From DASQHM01 sp035632095 (GTDB taxonomy: Bacteria > Pseudomonadota > Alphaproteobacteria > Ferrovibrionales > Ferrovibrionaceae), in NCBI GenBank assembly GCA_035632095.1, contig DASQHM010000159.1, positions 1 to 15,460 on the forward strand: DNA of 15,460 bases. Direction: 5' to 3'. The notes under the pieces are model-generated. The model worked only from the letters and a program-made list of their open reading frames with translations. It was not told the DNA's origin and did no database searches. Shown one piece after another: positions 1-5,977 of this stretch; position 1 is the first letter of the stretch, and every line of letters starts with the position of its first letter. Position numbers and translations under genes: made by a program.

Positions 1-1
1 C

Positions 2-697
2 TTCTATAGCCGCAACATCACGCCGGATCCCGAACACGGGATCGGCGCATGGACCGACGAGGACTTTCTGACCGCGCTGCGGACGGGATTGTCGCCCACG
101 GGCGCGCACTACTTCTCGGCTTTCCCGTTCACGTCGTTCACATTGATGACCGACCGCGACATCCTCGACATCAAGGCATACCTCGGAACGCTGCCGCCGT
201 CGGCGGCCGTCAATCGCGCGCACGACGTGCCATTCCCGCTGAACGCGCGCATCGCAATGGTGCCGTGGCGGGCGCTGTTCTTTCATCGAGGCCCGTTCGT
301 GTCTGCCGCGGACCGAAGCCCGGAATGGAACCGCGGCGCCTATCTGGTGACGGCGGTGGTCCATTGCCCGGAATGCCACACGCCACGGAACATCATCGGA
401 GGCCTGGAGAGCGACCATTACTTCGGCGGGTCACGCCTTTATGGCCCGGGAAACAACTATGCGCCGAACATCACCAGCGATGGGCGCCACGGGATCGGCG
501 CATGGTCGATCGACGACATCGAGATCGCGCTCAGCCTCGGGCTCACGCCCAAGGGCGACTTCCTGGCGGGGCCGATGCAGGAGGTCGTGGCCGGGACCGC
601 CAAGCTCAGCGCGTCCGACCGCCACGCCATCGCCGTCTACATAAAATCCCTGCCGCCCCTGGCTGACGAACGTCCCGGCCGCAGGTCAGAAAAATAG
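2..697 (+). CDS. Cytochrome c family protein, multi-heme, 5'-truncated by window edge
   Basis: The reading frame is open from the first complete codon at position 2 to TAG at 695-697, giving 231 residues with no start in the window. Two cytochrome c-like units are visible. The first is only the tail of a domain (NITPDPEHGIGAW, then a helix with a candidate distal Met in the FTLMT segment). The second is complete: heme motif HCPECH at residues 121-126, then a second copy of the same signature (NITSDGRHGIGAW) and a candidate distal Met in GPM. The repeated unit is typical of di- or tri-heme cytochrome subunits of periplasmic or membrane-bound dehydrogenases, which pass electrons from substrate oxidation to the respiratory chain. 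The heme motif of the first domain must lie upstream of the window. The oxidised substrate cannot be told from this fragment. Confidence is high for cytochrome c and low for the partner enzyme. Confidence 0.88.
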   Translation, partial: FYSRNITPDPEHGIGAWTDEDFLTALRTGLSPTGAHYFSAFPFTSFTLMTDRDILDIKAYLGTLPPSAAVNRAHDVPFPLNARIAMVPWRALFFHRGPFVSAADRSPEWNRGAYLVTAVVHCPECHTPRNIIGGLESDHYFGGSRLYGPGNNYAPNITSDGRHGIGAWSIDDIEIALSLGLTPKGDFLAGPMQEVVAGTAKLSASDRHAIAVYIKSLPPLADERPGRRSEK

Positions 698-746
698 CGG
701 CGCAAAGCTGGCACAGACAGCCTCTGCCGGATGGGCGAAACAGCGT

Positions 747-846
747 GATTTGGCGGCACTATAAACACAACGGTACGGTTGCGTTGCGTTATTGTTTGTG
801 CTAAACGGATAATGCTGTCTGCCATAGGGCGGCATGCTGCCAAATC
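747..846. repeat. 12-bp inverted repeat bracketing the leader and promoter of the small Pro/Tyr-rich gene
   Basis: The arm GATTTGGCGGCA (747-758) is complementary to TGCTGCCAAATC (835-846) at 11 of 12 positions, and the remaining pair would be G:U in RNA. The right arm can instead pair with a local copy of GGCGGCA at 828-834. The left arm overlaps an inner inverted repeat (GCAC 756-759 with GTGC 798-801; AAACA 763-767 with TGTTT 793-797). The elements are therefore partly mutually exclusive, as in an attenuator or a regulator-bound cruciform. The right arm ends right at the ribosome binding region of the 862 gene. It could also serve as the end of the cytochrome transcript, although no T-tract follows. 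Function is inferred only from base pairing. Confidence 0.4.
784..813 (+). promoter_or_regulatory. Putative sigma-70-type promoter of the 862-1206 gene
   Basis: A GATAAT hexamer at 808-813 matches the -10 consensus at five of six bases. It lies 18 bp after a weak -35-like TTGCGT at 784-789. Transcription would start near 820 and give a leader of about 40 nt. The hexamer stands out because the surroundings are GC-rich, but the -35 match is poor. Confidence 0.35.
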
Positions 847-861
847 GGGAGTTAGGCTCAC

Positions 862-1206
862 ATGAAAAGCAATATCGCCATGGTCGGTGCGGTTGCGGCT
901 CTCGCTCTCGCTGCAGCACCGGTTTCAACCGCCGCGGCCTTTGGCCGCCACCACGGCGGCGAAGGGCGTGGCGGCGAGGGACTCGTTTTCGGCCTGGCGG
1001 CGCTTGGTGCTGCCGCTGTCGTCGGCGTCGCCACCATCGTGACTGCCCCGATCCGCGTTCTCGCGGCCCCAGGCTATCCGCCGCCGCCGGCTTACTACGC
1101 ACCGCCGCCCGGATACTCCTATGCGCCGCCCCCCGGCTATTATTATGCGCCCCCGCCGCCGCGCTACTACGCGCCGCCGCCGGGTTACTATTACTACGGC
1201 CGGTGA
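862..1206 (+). CDS. Small exported Pro/Tyr-rich repeat protein
   Basis: The product has 114 residues and its function is not recognised. Residues 1-26 look like a Sec signal peptide: Lys2, a hydrophobic core, and Ala-rich TAAA before Phe27. A short His/Gly-rich stretch (27-40) follows, then a second hydrophobic Ala/Val/Gly segment (about 41-66) that may span or sit in a membrane. From residue 70 to the end the protein is low-complexity, with repeats of the form APPPGYxY or APPPPRYY and very many Tyr and Pro. Similar small Pro/Tyr-rich envelope proteins are common in Hyphomicrobiales and mostly uncharacterised. The start ATG is preceded by a purine-rich GGGAGTTAGG (847-856). The gene stands alone, downstream of the cytochrome and upstream of tetR. 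The codon pattern and signal peptide support a real gene; a structural or surface role is only a guess. Confidence 0.75.
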   Translation: MKSNIAMVGAVAALALAAAPVSTAAAFGRHHGGEGRGGEGLVFGLAALGAAAVVGVATIVTAPIRVLAAPGYPPPPAYYAPPPGYSYAPPPGYYYAPPPPRYYAPPPGYYYYGR

Positions 1207-1251
1207 TGGGATCGGCGACCAGGCCAAGGGTCGGCGGCCACGATTTGCTTC

Positions 1252-1267
1252 CCGTGTTACAACACGG
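1252..1267. promoter_or_regulatory. Palindromic operator, probably for TetR autoregulation
   Basis: CCGTGTT (1252-1258) and AACACGG (1261-1267) are perfect inverted repeats separated by 2 bp. The site ends three bases before the ATG of the TetR-family gene and lies in the 64-bp gap after the small Pro/Tyr-rich gene. TetR-family repressors commonly bind palindromes of this size over their own promoters. That this protein binds here is inference from position and symmetry. Confidence 0.6.
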
Positions 1268-1270
1268 CGC

Positions 1271-1993
1271 ATGACACGGCGCGCCGAGGAAAGACCGAGA
1301 CAGAAGCACGCAGAAGTCCGCCCCCGCGGTCCGGGCGCCGATCGGCCGCCGCCGCGACGGGGCGGGCGGCCGTCGCCGCTCGAAGCGCAACGGCTCGGCG
1401 AACGCATTCTCGATGTCGCGACGACGCTCTTCCTCGCCGAGGGGTACGGCGTAACCAGCATCGAGGCCGTGGCCAGGCGCGCCAGGATCTCCAAGCGCAC
1501 CTTCTATCACCGTTTCACCGACAAGGCGGCGCTGTTCGGTGCCGTCGTCCATCGGATCATCGAACGGCTGCGTCCGCCCGCCGACGTGCCGCTCTATGAG
1601 GGCCGCAGCTTGGAGGAGGTTCTCCGGCGGCTGGCGGAACTGATGCTGCGGGCGGCGCTCACGCCCGCGGCACTCGCTCTCAATCGCTTAATCCTTTCGG
1701 AATCGCAGCGCTTCCCGGAGTTGGCTCGCGCCGTGGCGCAGGAGGGCGCCGCCGCCGACGCCGTCAGGCGAATTGCCGCGCTGCTCGATCGCGAGGCGCA
1801 AGCGGGGCGGCTTACCCTCGACAACACCGGGTTCGCGGCGGCGCAATTCATGCAGATTGTCATCGGGCTGCCGCAACGCCGCGCACTCGGCGTCGGCGAG
1901 CCCATGAGCGAAGCCGAGCTCAACGCCTGGGCGGACGACGCGGTCAATCTGTTCTTGAACGGCTGCCGCGGCTGGAAGCGGGACCCGGCTTGA
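1271..1993 (+). CDS. TetR/AcrR-family transcriptional repressor
   Basis: The product has 240 residues. The TetR N-terminal DNA-binding domain covers about residues 40-85: helix ERILDVATTLFLAEGYG, then the helix-turn-helix VTSIEAVARRARISKRTFYHRF (61-82) and the usual DKAALFGAVV continuation. The C-terminal helical part (about 100-235) would hold the ligand and dimer interface and resembles the AcrR/AefR-like type. I chose ATG 1271 because the frame further upstream overlaps the preceding gene and an operator-like palindrome ends at 1267. There is no clear ribosome binding site, so the message may be leaderless or weakly translated. Residues 1-39 are an unusually long Arg/Pro-rich tail ahead of the DNA-binding domain. 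Its targets are not evident. Besides itself, the neighbouring cytochrome, small secreted protein or b561 gene are candidates. TetR genes often sit beside efflux pumps, but the exporters here are more than 2.5 kb away. Confidence 0.88.
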   Translation: MTRRAEERPRQKHAEVRPRGPGADRPPPRRGGRPSPLEAQRLGERILDVATTLFLAEGYGVTSIEAVARRARISKRTFYHRFTDKAALFGAVVHRIIERLRPPADVPLYEGRSLEEVLRRLAELMLRAALTPAALALNRLILSESQRFPELARAVAQEGAAADAVRRIAALLDREAQAGRLTLDNTGFAAAQFMQIVIGLPQRRALGVGEPMSEAELNAWADDAVNLFLNGCRGWKRDPA

Positions 1994-2039
1994 CTAGGCG
2001 CGGTATATCCGGGTCGGCGCTGCGTCCGGCGAGTTGAAA

Positions 2040-2615
2040 TCAGCTTGCGGCGGATCGCTCCCTGGAAGAGTCCGGCAACATCCGTCGTAGGATGGTGTCG
2101 CGAAGCACGAATTCATGGATTAACGCCGCCAAGACGTGCGCCGCAGCCACGGCCAGCAACGTCCAGCTCACGGCGATGTGCAACTCGCCGAGGTCGTGGC
2201 CGATGGTCGAGCCCTTGGCGAAAAGCGCCGGCATCGGCACGAGCCCGAAAACCACGATCGTCCAGCCGCGCGACGAGGCGAATGACCAGCCCGTGAAGAT
2301 CATGGCGATGACCAAACCATAGAGCAGCCAGTGAATCGCGGCGGCTCCGACATGCTGCCAGCGGGGCAGGTCGGCGGGCGGATCGGGCGCGCCGCGCAAA
2401 AGGCGCCAGGCGAGCCTGAGGACAGCGACCGCCAAGATGGTCGTGCCGATCGACATGTGCAGGTTAATCCAGCCTTCGGGTTCAGTGCCGCGCTTGACGG
2501 CGGGCATGATCCATCCGACAGCGTATTGCGCCAGCAACAGCGCCACGGTCAGCCAATGGAAGACCTTAGCCCCGGCGTCGTATCCCTGGATGCGGTCGAC
2601 AACGTTTGCGTTCAC
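2040..2615 (-). CDS. Cytochrome b561 family, di-heme b membrane protein (CybB/YceJ type)
   Basis: The product has 191 residues, close to the usual family length of about 180. Four hydrophobic segments lie near residues 18-38, 54-72, 93-115 and 145-168. Candidate heme-ligand histidines within or beside helices are H20, H53, H146 and H160, with further histidines at H95 and H140. The opening pattern (Asp-Ala-x-Ala-Lys-x-x-His-Trp) is typical. Family members sit in the inner membrane and move electrons between ubiquinol and other acceptors; E. coli CybB is a superoxide:ubiquinone oxidoreductase. The start is GTG and no strong ribosome binding site is seen. The gene is convergent with tetR (46 bp between stops) and divergent from hpf-csd. 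The FNR/FixK-type box at 2749-2762 lies 133 bp upstream of its start and could in principle also serve it. The exact redox partner is unknown. Confidence 0.88.
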   Translation of the reverse strand: MNANVVDRIQGYDAGAKVFHWLTVALLLAQYAVGWIMPAVKRGTEPEGWINLHMSIGTTILAVAVLRLAWRLLRGAPDPPADLPRWQHVGAAAIHWLLYGLVIAMIFTGWSFASSRGWTIVVFGLVPMPALFAKGSTIGHDLGELHIAVSWTLLAVAAAHVLAALIHEFVLRDTILRRMLPDSSRERSAAS

Positions 2616-2748
2616 GAAAACCCGTCCATGACTTGTCGGCGGCCGCGCCGGTCATGCCCGAGCCGCAGTCCATAGGCGCAGAAAAGCGCAGCAATTTCCA
2701 GCCTTTGCCGAGGCTGCCGCCGAGCGCCCCGGCAGCAATGTCCCCGAC

Positions 2749-2762
2749 TTGATCCGAATCAA
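2749..2762 (+). promoter_or_regulatory. FNR/FixK-type box upstream of hpf-csd
   Basis: TTGAT-CCGA-ATCAA has two perfect half-sites and matches the FNR/anaerobox consensus TTGAT-N4-ATCAA. It ends 76 nt before the hpf-csd ATG at 2839. Its first three bases form a TTG codon in frame with hpf-csd, so an automatic start call could be placed here wrongly. A -10 at the ideal spacing (2785-2790) is weak; TACAAA at 2791-2796 is a possible alternative. Confidence 0.72.
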
Positions 2763-2838
2763 TTCACGGCCCGCCGCATCATGCCAACCTTACAAAACGC
2801 AGCGAACATTTCCCTTCGGCCACTTCAGAGCATCGATC

Positions 2839-3417
2839 ATGCAACTTCCCCTGACCGTCACCTTCCGCAATCTGGATGCTTCGCCGGCCGTCGAGGCGGA
2901 CGTCCGCAAGCACGCCGACAAGCTGGAAAGGTTCTTCCCGCGAATCATGAGTTGCAACGTGGTGGTCGAGGCGCCGAATCGCCGGCGCCACAAGGGCAAT
3001 CTCTATCGCGTTCGCATCGACCTCAAGGTTCCAGGCCAGGAAATCGTCGTGAACGAAACCGGGCCGAAGAATCACGCCCATGAGGACATCTACGTGGCCG
3101 TCCGCGATGCATTCGACGCAGTCGTGCGACGATTGGAGGATCACGCGCGCCGCGGCCAGGGAGCGGTGAAGGCGCATGCCTCGCCGGACACCGCGCAAGT
3201 CGTGAAGCTATTCCCGACCGAGGGTTACGGCTTCGCGCGCACCGAGGCGGGAGGAGACGTCTATTTCCACAGAAACAGCGTGGTCGGCCCGGGATTCGAT
3301 TCGCTCGAGGCAGGCAGTCAGGTGCGGCTGACCATCGCCGAGGGCGAGGGCGAAAATGGGCCGCAGGCGAGCACGGTGACGCCGATCGGAAAGCATCACC
3401 CGACCTCCCGGAGCTAG
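2839..3417 (+). CDS. HPF/RaiA ribosome-hibernation domain fused to a cold-shock-like domain
   Basis: The product has 192 residues. Residues 1-105 form an S30AE (HPF/RaiA) domain: opening beta strand LPLTVTFRNLD, helix with DVRKHADKLERFFP, strand SCNVVVEAPNRRRHKGNLYRVRIDL, and the closing helix HEDIYVAVRDAFDAVVRRLEDHAR. Such proteins bind the 30S A/P-site region and silence or dimerise ribosomes in stress. After a short linker, residues 119-183 resemble an OB-fold cold-shock domain with an RNP1-like GYGFA (129-133) and RNP2-like VYFHRNSV (141-148). The conserved Trp of the CspA KWF motif is Leu here (KLF, 123-125). I chose ATG 2839 because the next in-frame start upstream (TTG 2749) lies inside the FNR-type box. 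The fusion suggests a hibernation factor that also touches RNA. It is first of three co-directional stress genes. Confidence 0.9.
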   Translation: MQLPLTVTFRNLDASPAVEADVRKHADKLERFFPRIMSCNVVVEAPNRRRHKGNLYRVRIDLKVPGQEIVVNETGPKNHAHEDIYVAVRDAFDAVVRRLEDHARRGQGAVKAHASPDTAQVVKLFPTEGYGFARTEAGGDVYFHRNSVVGPGFDSLEAGSQVRLTIAEGEGENGPQASTVTPIGKHHPTSRS

Positions 3418-3456
3418 ACACTCCGTCCGCGCGCCGCATGTCATGGAGGCATTGCA

Positions 3457-3927
3457 ATGAGTTCGGCCGGGCTGGATAGCGTCGACAGAACCGTTCAGGA
3501 CACGAACCTCTGGCTCAAGGCGATTGCGCGGGGTCTTGGCACCGAAAATCGCAAGCTTGCCTTTGAGGCGCTTCGGGCGACACTGCATGCATTGCGGGAC
3601 CGGATCGGGCCGGAAAACGCCATTCATCTTGGCGCGCAACTGCCGATGCTGGTGCGGGGGCTCTACTATGAGGGCTGGAGACCGAGTGGGACGCCGACCC
3701 GCGAGCGCCATCTCGATGAATTCGTCGACCACGTCGCGTCGATGCTTCCCGCGCGAAGCGAACTGGATCCGGAGGCTGTCGGCCGCGTGGTCTTCGGCGT
3801 CCTCGCCGAACATCTCGATCACGGAGAAATCGTCAAGGTGATGCGCATGCTGCCGCGGCAAGTCCGCGGCTTGTGGCCGGCGGGTATTATGGAAGGCATC
3901 GCGTATTTGGAGAGTCAGGAGCTGTGA
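3457..3927 (+). CDS. DUF2267 domain protein
   Basis: The product has 156 residues and is all-helical in appearance, with no signal peptide or membrane segment, so it is predicted cytoplasmic. The DUF2267 pattern is clear: N-terminal helix with NLWLKAIARGLG, then AFEALRATLHALRDRIGPENAIHLGAQLPMLVRGLYYEGW (about 39-78), and a second related half with FVDHVASMLP through HLDHGEIVKVMRMLPRQVRGLWP (about 88-142). The molecular function of DUF2267 is not established. Such genes often occur in stress or low-oxygen clusters with UspA-type and HPF-type proteins. A strong ribosome binding site GGAGG (3445-3449) lies 7 nt before the ATG. It follows hpf-csd by 39 nt and probably shares its transcript from the FNR/FixK-type box. 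Confidence 0.88.
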   Translation: MSSAGLDSVDRTVQDTNLWLKAIARGLGTENRKLAFEALRATLHALRDRIGPENAIHLGAQLPMLVRGLYYEGWRPSGTPTRERHLDEFVDHVASMLPARSELDPEAVGRVVFGVLAEHLDHGEIVKVMRMLPRQVRGLWPAGIMEGIAYLESQEL

Positions 3928-3981
3928 GACGGCATGGACGCCGGAACGAATCAAAAGACAGTGACAGAAAGTGAGGCGGCA

Positions 3982-4458
3982 ATGCCGGCAAAGCGGAAGC
4001 GTACCTGGATCGTGGTTGCGGATGGCGCGCGGGCGCGGTTTTTCCGGGAGAACGATGAGCGGACCGGGCTGGTTCCGGCGCTGGCATCGGATATGGTCGG
4101 CGAGGAGGTTCATGGCCGCTCCGCCGACCTGAAAAGCGATCATCCAGGCCGTGCTTTCGCTAGCGCGGGCGGCGGCACGCGGCATTCTTACGAACCGAAG
4201 CACGACTATCACAAGTTCGAGAAGCACAAGTTTGCGGCGGAAGTCGCAAGGATGCTGGAGCAGGCATGCGTGGCCGGGCAGTTCGATAGCCTTGTGCTGG
4301 TGGCGCCGCGGCGGAGCTTGGGCGAACTTCGCACGCTCCTGACGAAGAAAGTGCAGGAAAAGGTCGCCGAAGAGCTGCCGAAGGACTTGACCAAGCGCTC
4401 CGCGGCGACCGTATGGAAGCACGTCTTGCCGAGCCTGAAGCCGCCGGCCGCGAAATAA
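3982..4458 (+). CDS. Host-attachment family protein (eRF1/baeRF-related fold)
   Basis: The product has 158 residues from this start. The family signature TWIVVADGARARFF is at residues 8-21. A Gly-rich loop SAGGGTRHSYEPK (61-73) is followed by a basic His/Lys segment, a helix with KFAAEVARMLEQA, and the strand-turn-helix LVLVAPRRSLGELRTLL (104-120). Pfam named the family for a role in attachment to host cells. Later comparative work placed it with the bacterial/archaeal eRF1-like (baeRF) proteins, suggesting action on stalled ribosomes; both are family knowledge and untested here. ATG 3982 is preferred because GTGAGG lies 5 nt upstream and the conserved domain begins almost at once. An in-frame ATG at 3934 would add 16 non-conserved residues. 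It sits third after hpf-csd and the DUF2267 gene, which supports a translation-stress role. Confidence 0.85.
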   Translation: MPAKRKRTWIVVADGARARFFRENDERTGLVPALASDMVGEEVHGRSADLKSDHPGRAFASAGGGTRHSYEPKHDYHKFEKHKFAAEVARMLEQACVAGQFDSLVLVAPRRSLGELRTLLTKKVQEKVAEELPKDLTKRSAATVWKHVLPSLKPPAAK

Positions 4459-4559
4459 GGCACGCGACACCGTGACCGGGAGGCGGGAGAGGAACCAAGG
4501 CATTGCCGGCTCTTTCCCGGCTTCCGGTCCGTCCCGTGCGGCGCCGGTCGCCAGGACAG

Positions 4560-4602
4560 GGCATGGGTGGATTTCCGTCGGGCAGCCGCCCTTTCCCATG
4601 CC
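4560..4602 (+). terminator. Long hairpin between the host-attachment gene and macA
   Basis: GGCATGGG (4560-4567) pairs perfectly with CCCATGCC (4595-4602). Inside, GGGC (4580-4583) pairs with GCCC (4588-4591) around a 4-nt loop, giving a two-tier stem. It lies 101 nt after the host-attachment stop and 44 nt before the next FNR/FixK-type box, so it could end the hpf-csd transcript before macAB starts. No T-run follows, so a rho-independent terminator is not certain. An RNA-processing or small-RNA element is also possible. A shorter GCCGG/CCGGC hairpin is present at 4505-4521. Confidence 0.45.
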
Positions 4603-4646
4603 TCCCGCAACCCGGGCATAGGCGGGGCACGCCGCAACGTCCGCTC

Positions 4647-4660
4647 TTGATCCGCGTCAA
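4647..4660 (+). promoter_or_regulatory. FNR/FixK-type box upstream of macAB
   Basis: TTGAT-CCGC-GTCAA matches the FNR/FixK consensus at 9 of 10 half-site bases. With the usual centre at -41.5, transcription would start near 4695. That rules against translation from ATG 4660, which overlaps the last base of the box, and makes ATG 4696 leaderless. ATG 4723 fits best. The -10 region at 4683-4689 (CAATCTT) is weak. Confidence 0.68.
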
Positions 4661-4722
4661 TGAGATGCCCCGAGCGATGCGGCAATCTTCGTGGCATGGA
4701 TCAGCAAGTCAAATCGAGCCCG

Positions 4723-5976
4723 ATGAAAGTGCGCGTTGATGCGGTCGATGCGCCGAGCTCTCCGCCGAAGACGCCGAGTGCCGCCCCGCGGCCAGTTGCG
4801 CGCGGACGCTGGATCGCTGGCGGCGCAATCGTCTTGGCCATCGCCGCCGGTATCGCGTGGTGGAACAGCGGGACCAATACGACGGTGCGCTACACCACCG
4901 TGACACTCGGCCGCGGCGACGTGGTCCGCGCGGTGACCACCACCGGCACGGTCAACCCGGTGCTGACCATCATCATCGGCACGTATGTTTCGGGCGTGAT
5001 CAAGGACCTGTCCTGCGACTACAACACGAAGGTCACCAAGGGGCAGCTTTGCGCCAAGATCGATCCGCGGCCGTATCAGTCCGTCGTCGATCAGGACAAG
5101 GCCAACCTGCTGGTCGCCAAGGCGCAGCTTGAGAAAGACAAGGCGAATCTCGCCTATACGAAAGTGAACTACGAGCGGAACCATTGGCTGGTCCAGCATC
5201 AATCGGTGTCGCAGGACGCTGCCGACCTGGCCAAGAACGCCTACGATCAGGCCCAGGCCCAGATCGGATTGGACGAGGCGACGATCGAACAACGCCAAGC
5301 GGAGCTCGAAGCCGCCGAAGTGAATCTTGGCTACACGGACATCGTCTCGCCGGTGGACGGCACCGTGGTGTCGCGCAACGTGACCATCGGGCAGACGGTG
5401 GCGGCCAGCTTCCAAACGCCGACGCTTTTCCTCATCGCCGCCGACCTGACGAAGATGGAGGTGGACACCAACGTCAGTGAAAGCGACATCGGCGACATCA
5501 AGGAGAGCAACCCGGTGAAATTCACCGTCGACGCCTTTCCTTCGCGCCAATTCCAGGGAAAAGTGGTCCAGATCCGCCAATCTCCGCAGACCGTGCAGAA
5601 CGTGGTGACGTACGACGTGGTGGTGAACGTCGACAACGCCGACCTGGCGCTCAAGCCGGGCATGACGGCATCGACGCGGGTCATCGTCGATCAACGCAAC
5701 GATGTCCTTCGCGTCCCCAACCAGGCGCTCCGCTACGCGCCGGGCGGGCTTGCGGGCGCCGGCGCAACCGGCGCAGCCACGAAATCCAACGGGGGCTCGC
5801 GAGTCTGGGTGCTGCGCGACGGCAAGCCCTCCGCCGTTGCCGTCGCAACGGGCCTCGACGACGAGAACTTCACCGAGATCGTCAAAGGCGAAATACAGCC
5901 CGGCGATGCGATCATCGTCGGCGATGAACGCGGAGGTGCGAGCGGACAGTCCGGGCTGCCGCTGCCGCGCTTCTGA
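4723..5976 (+). CDS. macA: MacA-type periplasmic adaptor (membrane fusion protein)
   Basis: The product has 417 residues from this start. A Pro/Ser/Ala-rich cytoplasmic tail (1-28) is followed by one membrane helix (about 30-47). The periplasmic part has the half lipoyl domain (IGTYVSGVIKDL, then VTKGQLCAKIDPRPY), a long alpha-hairpin rich in Ala/Lys/Gln/Glu (about 118-200), the second lipoyl half (LGYTDIVSPVDGTVVSRNVTIGQTV), and beta-barrel and membrane-proximal domains to the end. Such adaptors bridge an inner-membrane ABC pump and a TolC-type channel. ATG 4723 was chosen from the spacing to the FNR/FixK-type box; ATG 4696 or 4660 are possible and would add 9 or 21 residues. The stop is 1 nt before the macB ATG, so the two are one operon. 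Residues 345-362 form an Ala/Gly-rich insert. The exported substrate is unknown; macrolide, peptide, siderophore or heme-precursor export are known for relatives. Confidence 0.88.
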   Translation: MKVRVDAVDAPSSPPKTPSAAPRPVARGRWIAGGAIVLAIAAGIAWWNSGTNTTVRYTTVTLGRGDVVRAVTTTGTVNPVLTIIIGTYVSGVIKDLSCDYNTKVTKGQLCAKIDPRPYQSVVDQDKANLLVAKAQLEKDKANLAYTKVNYERNHWLVQHQSVSQDAADLAKNAYDQAQAQIGLDEATIEQRQAELEAAEVNLGYTDIVSPVDGTVVSRNVTIGQTVAASFQTPTLFLIAADLTKMEVDTNVSESDIGDIKESNPVKFTVDAFPSRQFQGKVVQIRQSPQTVQNVVTYDVVVNVDNADLALKPGMTASTRVIVDQRNDVLRVPNQALRYAPGGLAGAGATGAATKSNGGSRVWVLRDGKPSAVAVATGLDDENFTEIVKGEIQPGDAIIVGDERGGASGQSGLPLPRF

Positions 5977-5977
5977 C

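Noticed and set aside
1081..1200. Repeated GCGCCGCC-like units considered as a DNA repeat array or CRISPR
   Set aside because: The repetition follows the Pro/Tyr codon repeats of the encoded protein and has no spacer structure.
3208..4599. 463-codon open frame on the minus strand across the hpf-csd to host-attachment region
   Set aside because: It spans three well-supported plus-strand genes and their gaps and has no domain signal.
4503..4739. Small plus-strand frame of 78 codons in the gap before macA
   Set aside because: It starts with TTG, runs through the hairpin and the regulatory box, overlaps macA and has Pro/Arg-rich noise composition.
5702..5977. Upstream in-frame extension of macB
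   Set aside because: It lies wholly inside macA in another frame and encodes no conserved sequence; ATG 5978 follows the macA stop by one base.
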